Origin: Deltaproteobacteria bacterium
Lineage (GTDB): Bacteria > Desulfobacterota > DSM-4660 > Desulfatiglandales > Desulfatiglandaceae
DNA: 7,817 nucleotides
Direction: 5' to 3'
Assembly: GCA_019307645.1 (NCBI GenBank)
Contig: JAFDJF010000085.1
Location: forward strand, 1-7,817
Position 1 is the first letter of the stretch. Every line of letters begins with the position of its first letter. Below, piece by piece: positions 5,683 to 7,817 of the stretch. Under the pieces are notes generated by a model that was given only the letters and a program-made list of their open reading frames with translations, did no database searches and was not told the DNA's origin. Both the position numbers and the translations under genes were made by a program.

Positions 5683-6984
5683 TTACCCCAGTCCCATAGC
5701 AGTGAAAAACTGGGACATCTTGTCTTTTAATTCATCCACCGTTGCATATCGTTTATCGGCTACATCAAGCCCCAGGTGAAGAAATGCAACACCCAGGTCA
5801 CGGCAGGTTTCCCGCATGATGCTGGTGCTGGCAGCCATGTCCTTGTGCCCCATGTGGCCGGGGAATATAACGCAGTCAATTTTGTAATCTTTGACAATGC
5901 GCGTAATATCGTGAACAACATTGTCTGCCAGGCCCCGTGCCTGGTGGATCATGGGTCCGTCCTGGAAGGCCCGTTTAGCCAGGCCGCGAAACAGGCTGTC
6001 CTCGGTTGACGTGTCTATCAGTTCGAAGGGGCAGTAACTGATCATGTCCATGGCAATCACCCCTCCCCACTCAGTTTCCAACCACGGAACAATCTCACCA
6101 AAGTAGAAGGGCTGGATGTCATACCAGAAGAGCCTGATCTTTTGATCCGGAACTTCCGGTTTGTTCTCCCGCACACGCATTTCTGCATCGGCAACCATGT
6201 CATGATACCATTTTGTTTTTTCCGGGTCGCCCGCCCCGGCGGTATTAATTTGATAGAAACACGACATGGGCATGATATAGCTGTGAGGCGTCGGGGTATT
6301 TCGTCTTATTTCATTATATTCCATCCACAGCGCATATCCTTTGTTGGTCTCCTCTACCACTTCCCTGAGCCGGTCAATATCCAGTGTTTTTCCGGTATGT
6401 TCTGTAATGAAGTCCACCATTCGTCTCATTTCGTCGGCATAGTAGGCGATGGCCCGGTCGTCGTTGTGATAGGGAGGATCAGGGGCAAACACCGGAACGC
6501 CCCGCCAATCCGGGTGATGCATGAATGCCGCATGCCAGCCGGCCACACTGTCACATGGCTCGGTCAGTGCAAGGTAGGCTGTAGGGATTGGAAACAGTCC
6601 TGCGACCTGATAATACAGTGCCAGCCTGATGAGTGTGCAGCAATCATTCGGTATCGGCAGTTTGTCGGCTTCTTCCAGGTCTTGCATGATATGGGGTGAT
6701 CCGCCGCTCCCACTGGCTGCAAACATCTGTTCAATATGAAAGTACCAGTGGACATCCATAGCAGTGAGTATTTCCACCGGATTTGTATACTGGCTTGCGA
6801 TCAGCGGCAGATCTTTCTCAATGCACGCTACGGTTTTTTTGCTTTGTTTTAATGAATTCCTTAGTATAGGCAACTGCAAATGCCCCATTTCACCGGGATC
6901 GAGTTCGAGAAGCTCCACGATGGGTTCGTACATCGCAATTTCTTCCCTTATCCGCGACAGACTTTTTTCCTTTTTTTCGTCCAT
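5683..6984 (-). CDS. 2-hydroxyacyl-CoA dehydratase / benzoyl-CoA reductase family subunit (HgdA/BcrB-like)
   Basis: The 433-aa protein has the two-lobed layout of this [4Fe-4S] family. IPNDCCTLIR (111-120; Cys115/Cys116) and TEPCDSVAGW (141-150; Cys144) match the usual first and second cluster-cysteine regions. Near the C-terminus CVIFPGHMGHKDMA (371-384) corresponds to the segment where relatives normally show a third Cys (a GCK-like motif); here the aligned residue appears to be His380. The segment after it (LGVAFLHLGLDVADKRYATVDELKDKMSQFF) is typical. Family enzymes either dehydrate 2-hydroxyacyl-CoA by ketyl radical chemistry or reduce aromatic-CoA rings; both need an ATP-driven activator, not present in this window. 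The stop of the BcrC-like gene lies 3 nt before the ATG, and GGAGAGGT inside that gene serves as RBS, so the two are almost surely cotranscribed. Substrate not determinable. Confidence 0.88.
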   Translation of the reverse strand: MDEKKEKSLSRIREEIAMYEPIVELLELDPGEMGHLQLPILRNSLKQSKKTVACIEKDLPLIASQYTNPVEILTAMDVHWYFHIEQMFAASGSGGSPHIMQDLEEADKLPIPNDCCTLIRLALYYQVAGLFPIPTAYLALTEPCDSVAGWHAAFMHHPDWRGVPVFAPDPPYHNDDRAIAYYADEMRRMVDFITEHTGKTLDIDRLREVVEETNKGYALWMEYNEIRRNTPTPHSYIMPMSCFYQINTAGAGDPEKTKWYHDMVADAEMRVRENKPEVPDQKIRLFWYDIQPFYFGEIVPWLETEWGGVIAMDMISYCPFELIDTSTEDSLFRGLAKRAFQDGPMIHQARGLADNVVHDITRIVKDYKIDCVIFPGHMGHKDMAASTSIMRETCRDLGVAFLHLGLDVADKRYATVDELKDKMSQFFTAMGLG

Positions 6985-6987
6985 TTC

Positions 6988-7817
6988 TTACCTCTCCATT
7001 GTTTCCAGGAATGCCTGGACCCTTGTTCTTAACTGGCCGACACCAGCTAGGGTGTATTCTCGATCCATGCACAGGAGGGGAATGTCCCACTCCTTGAAAT
7101 CATTGGTCATGGAGTATTGTTCGAATCCCCATACCTCGCAAAATGTAAGCCTTTCAAAAATAGCGCCATCCACATTGAAATCTTTTATCATGTTGCGGAC
7201 ATATTCAGATCTGTTCTCATACTCAGTAAACATACGGGCGCAGGAGGGGCGGTCGGCAACATAGTATTTAGAAATGGCCATAAGCGGATCATCTGAGCCT
7301 TCGTCCACATCCTTCCATAGCATTCTGGACCCAAAGCACAGGGAATCGGTCACAACAAGAGCCCCCTGGTCTTCGATCGCTCTGATGTATTCAGGGTTGT
7401 CCAGTTCTCCTCCCAGAATCATCAACCTTGCTCGATAGTCTCCATTGCCCGCTGTCTTGCTTAAATCATCCATAAATTCCTCAAGCAGCAGGTTGAACTG
7501 ATCAGCGGGCATGGCTGTTGAGGCCACCGTGACAGTTAACATCTCAGCGCCTGTGAGAGGAGGAGCAGCCCCTTTCCGAAGCTCATAAAGCTTTCGCAGA
7601 AGACGTCGTGATTCATTATGGAGTTCTATCGCTTTATGCAACCCGTCATCGGTGATCTCCACATTGAAATGTTCCTGCATGCCATCCCTCAGGGAGGCCA
7701 GTTCGTCCCTGAACCACTCGATCTGAGGTTTTTCAGCATTTTTGGGGAGGCTCAGGATTTTCACAAAGGGCGTTTTCAGCTGGCGTATCCAGTGGTCATA
7801 AACACGGCGTATGTGGT
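6988..7817 (-). CDS. 2-hydroxyacyl-CoA dehydratase / benzoyl-CoA reductase family subunit (HgdB/BcrC-like), 5' end outside window
   Basis: The frame is open to the right edge. A GTG at 7764 looks like a possible start, but the 17 codons before it still match the family (YDHWIRQLKTPFVKILSLP), so the gene begins beyond the window, probably by 100 or more codons. The visible 276 codons include the linker helix region, ILGGELDNPEY, the cluster-type cysteine in DSLCFGSR (codon 7338-7336), a second in LTFCEVWGF (codon 7140-7138), and the C-terminal signature GQLRTRVQAFLE. These are characteristic of the BcrC/HgdB side of the heterodimer. The N-terminal cysteine expected in the family lies outside the window. 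It pairs with the next gene, 3 nt downstream, to form the catalytic iron-sulfur component acting on a CoA thioester. Dehydratase versus ring reductase cannot be decided from this part. Confidence 0.88.
   Translation of the reverse strand, partial: HIRRVYDHWIRQLKTPFVKILSLPKNAEKPQIEWFRDELASLRDGMQEHFNVEITDDGLHKAIELHNESRRLLRKLYELRKGAAPPLTGAEMLTVTVASTAMPADQFNLLLEEFMDDLSKTAGNGDYRARLMILGGELDNPEYIRAIEDQGALVVTDSLCFGSRMLWKDVDEGSDDPLMAISKYYVADRPSCARMFTEYENRSEYVRNMIKDFNVDGAIFERLTFCEVWGFEQYSMTNDFKEWDIPLLCMDREYTLAGVGQLRTRVQAFLETMER

Noticed and set aside
7762..7764. GTG as the start of the BcrC-like gene
   Set aside because: Family-like codons continue upstream in the same frame to the window edge, so the gene is cut by the window and does not start here.
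1..7817. CRISPR array, tRNA or rRNA genes
   Set aside because: I saw no regularly spaced direct repeats and no tRNA- or rRNA-like sequence.

Overview
The window looks like chromosomal DNA of an anaerobic, acyl-CoA-degrading bacterium, most likely of the Desulfobacterota type. The reasons are a pair of 2-hydroxyacyl-CoA dehydratase / benzoyl-CoA reductase-type iron-sulfur subunits beside an enoyl-CoA hydratase, a DUF1302 outer-membrane protein of the kind found near steroid and aromatic degradation genes, and base composition near half G+C by eye. This assignment is an inference from gene content; there is no rRNA or other marker to fix the taxon.

Layout. Positions 1-787 (minus strand) hold the N-terminal part of a DUF1302 protein interrupted by an in-frame TGA, so it is probably a pseudogene. 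Positions 788-1602 have no convincing gene apart from a possible 16-codon ORF with a perfect ribosome binding site. They contain a 168-bp MITE-like element (971-1138) with 16-bp terminal inverted repeats, CTAG on both sides and two internal hairpins. Positions 1603-3122 (minus strand) form a probable three-gene unit: a thioredoxin-fold protein lacking the CxxC cysteines, a membrane-anchored SRPBCC protein overlapping it by 4 nt, and a TetR regulator. Positions 3123-3330 are a divergent promoter region with one candidate promoter per strand and a palindrome between them. Positions 3331-4827 (plus strand) encode a 498-aa extended SDR fused to a C-terminal Cys/His zinc-finger-like module. It ends one base from the convergent enoyl-CoA hydratase gene (4829-5647, minus). 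That gene closes a second minus-strand operon whose upstream members are a BcrB/HgdA-like subunit (5683-6984) and a BcrC/HgdB-like subunit (6988 to beyond the right edge).

How it may work together. The two dehydratase/reductase subunits plus the crotonase-fold enzyme look like a catabolic module that removes water from, or reduces, a CoA-activated substrate and then hydrates or isomerises the product. The SDR could supply a hydroxy/keto step. The TetR protein, SRPBCC protein and DUF1302 porin-like protein fit regulation, binding and uptake of a hydrophobic substrate. The most unusual points are the His in place of the expected third cluster Cys in the BcrB-like subunit, the cysteine-free thioredoxin-like protein with a doubtful start codon, the SDR-zinc-finger fusion, and the MITE-like element. 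None of these amounts to a demonstrated new system.
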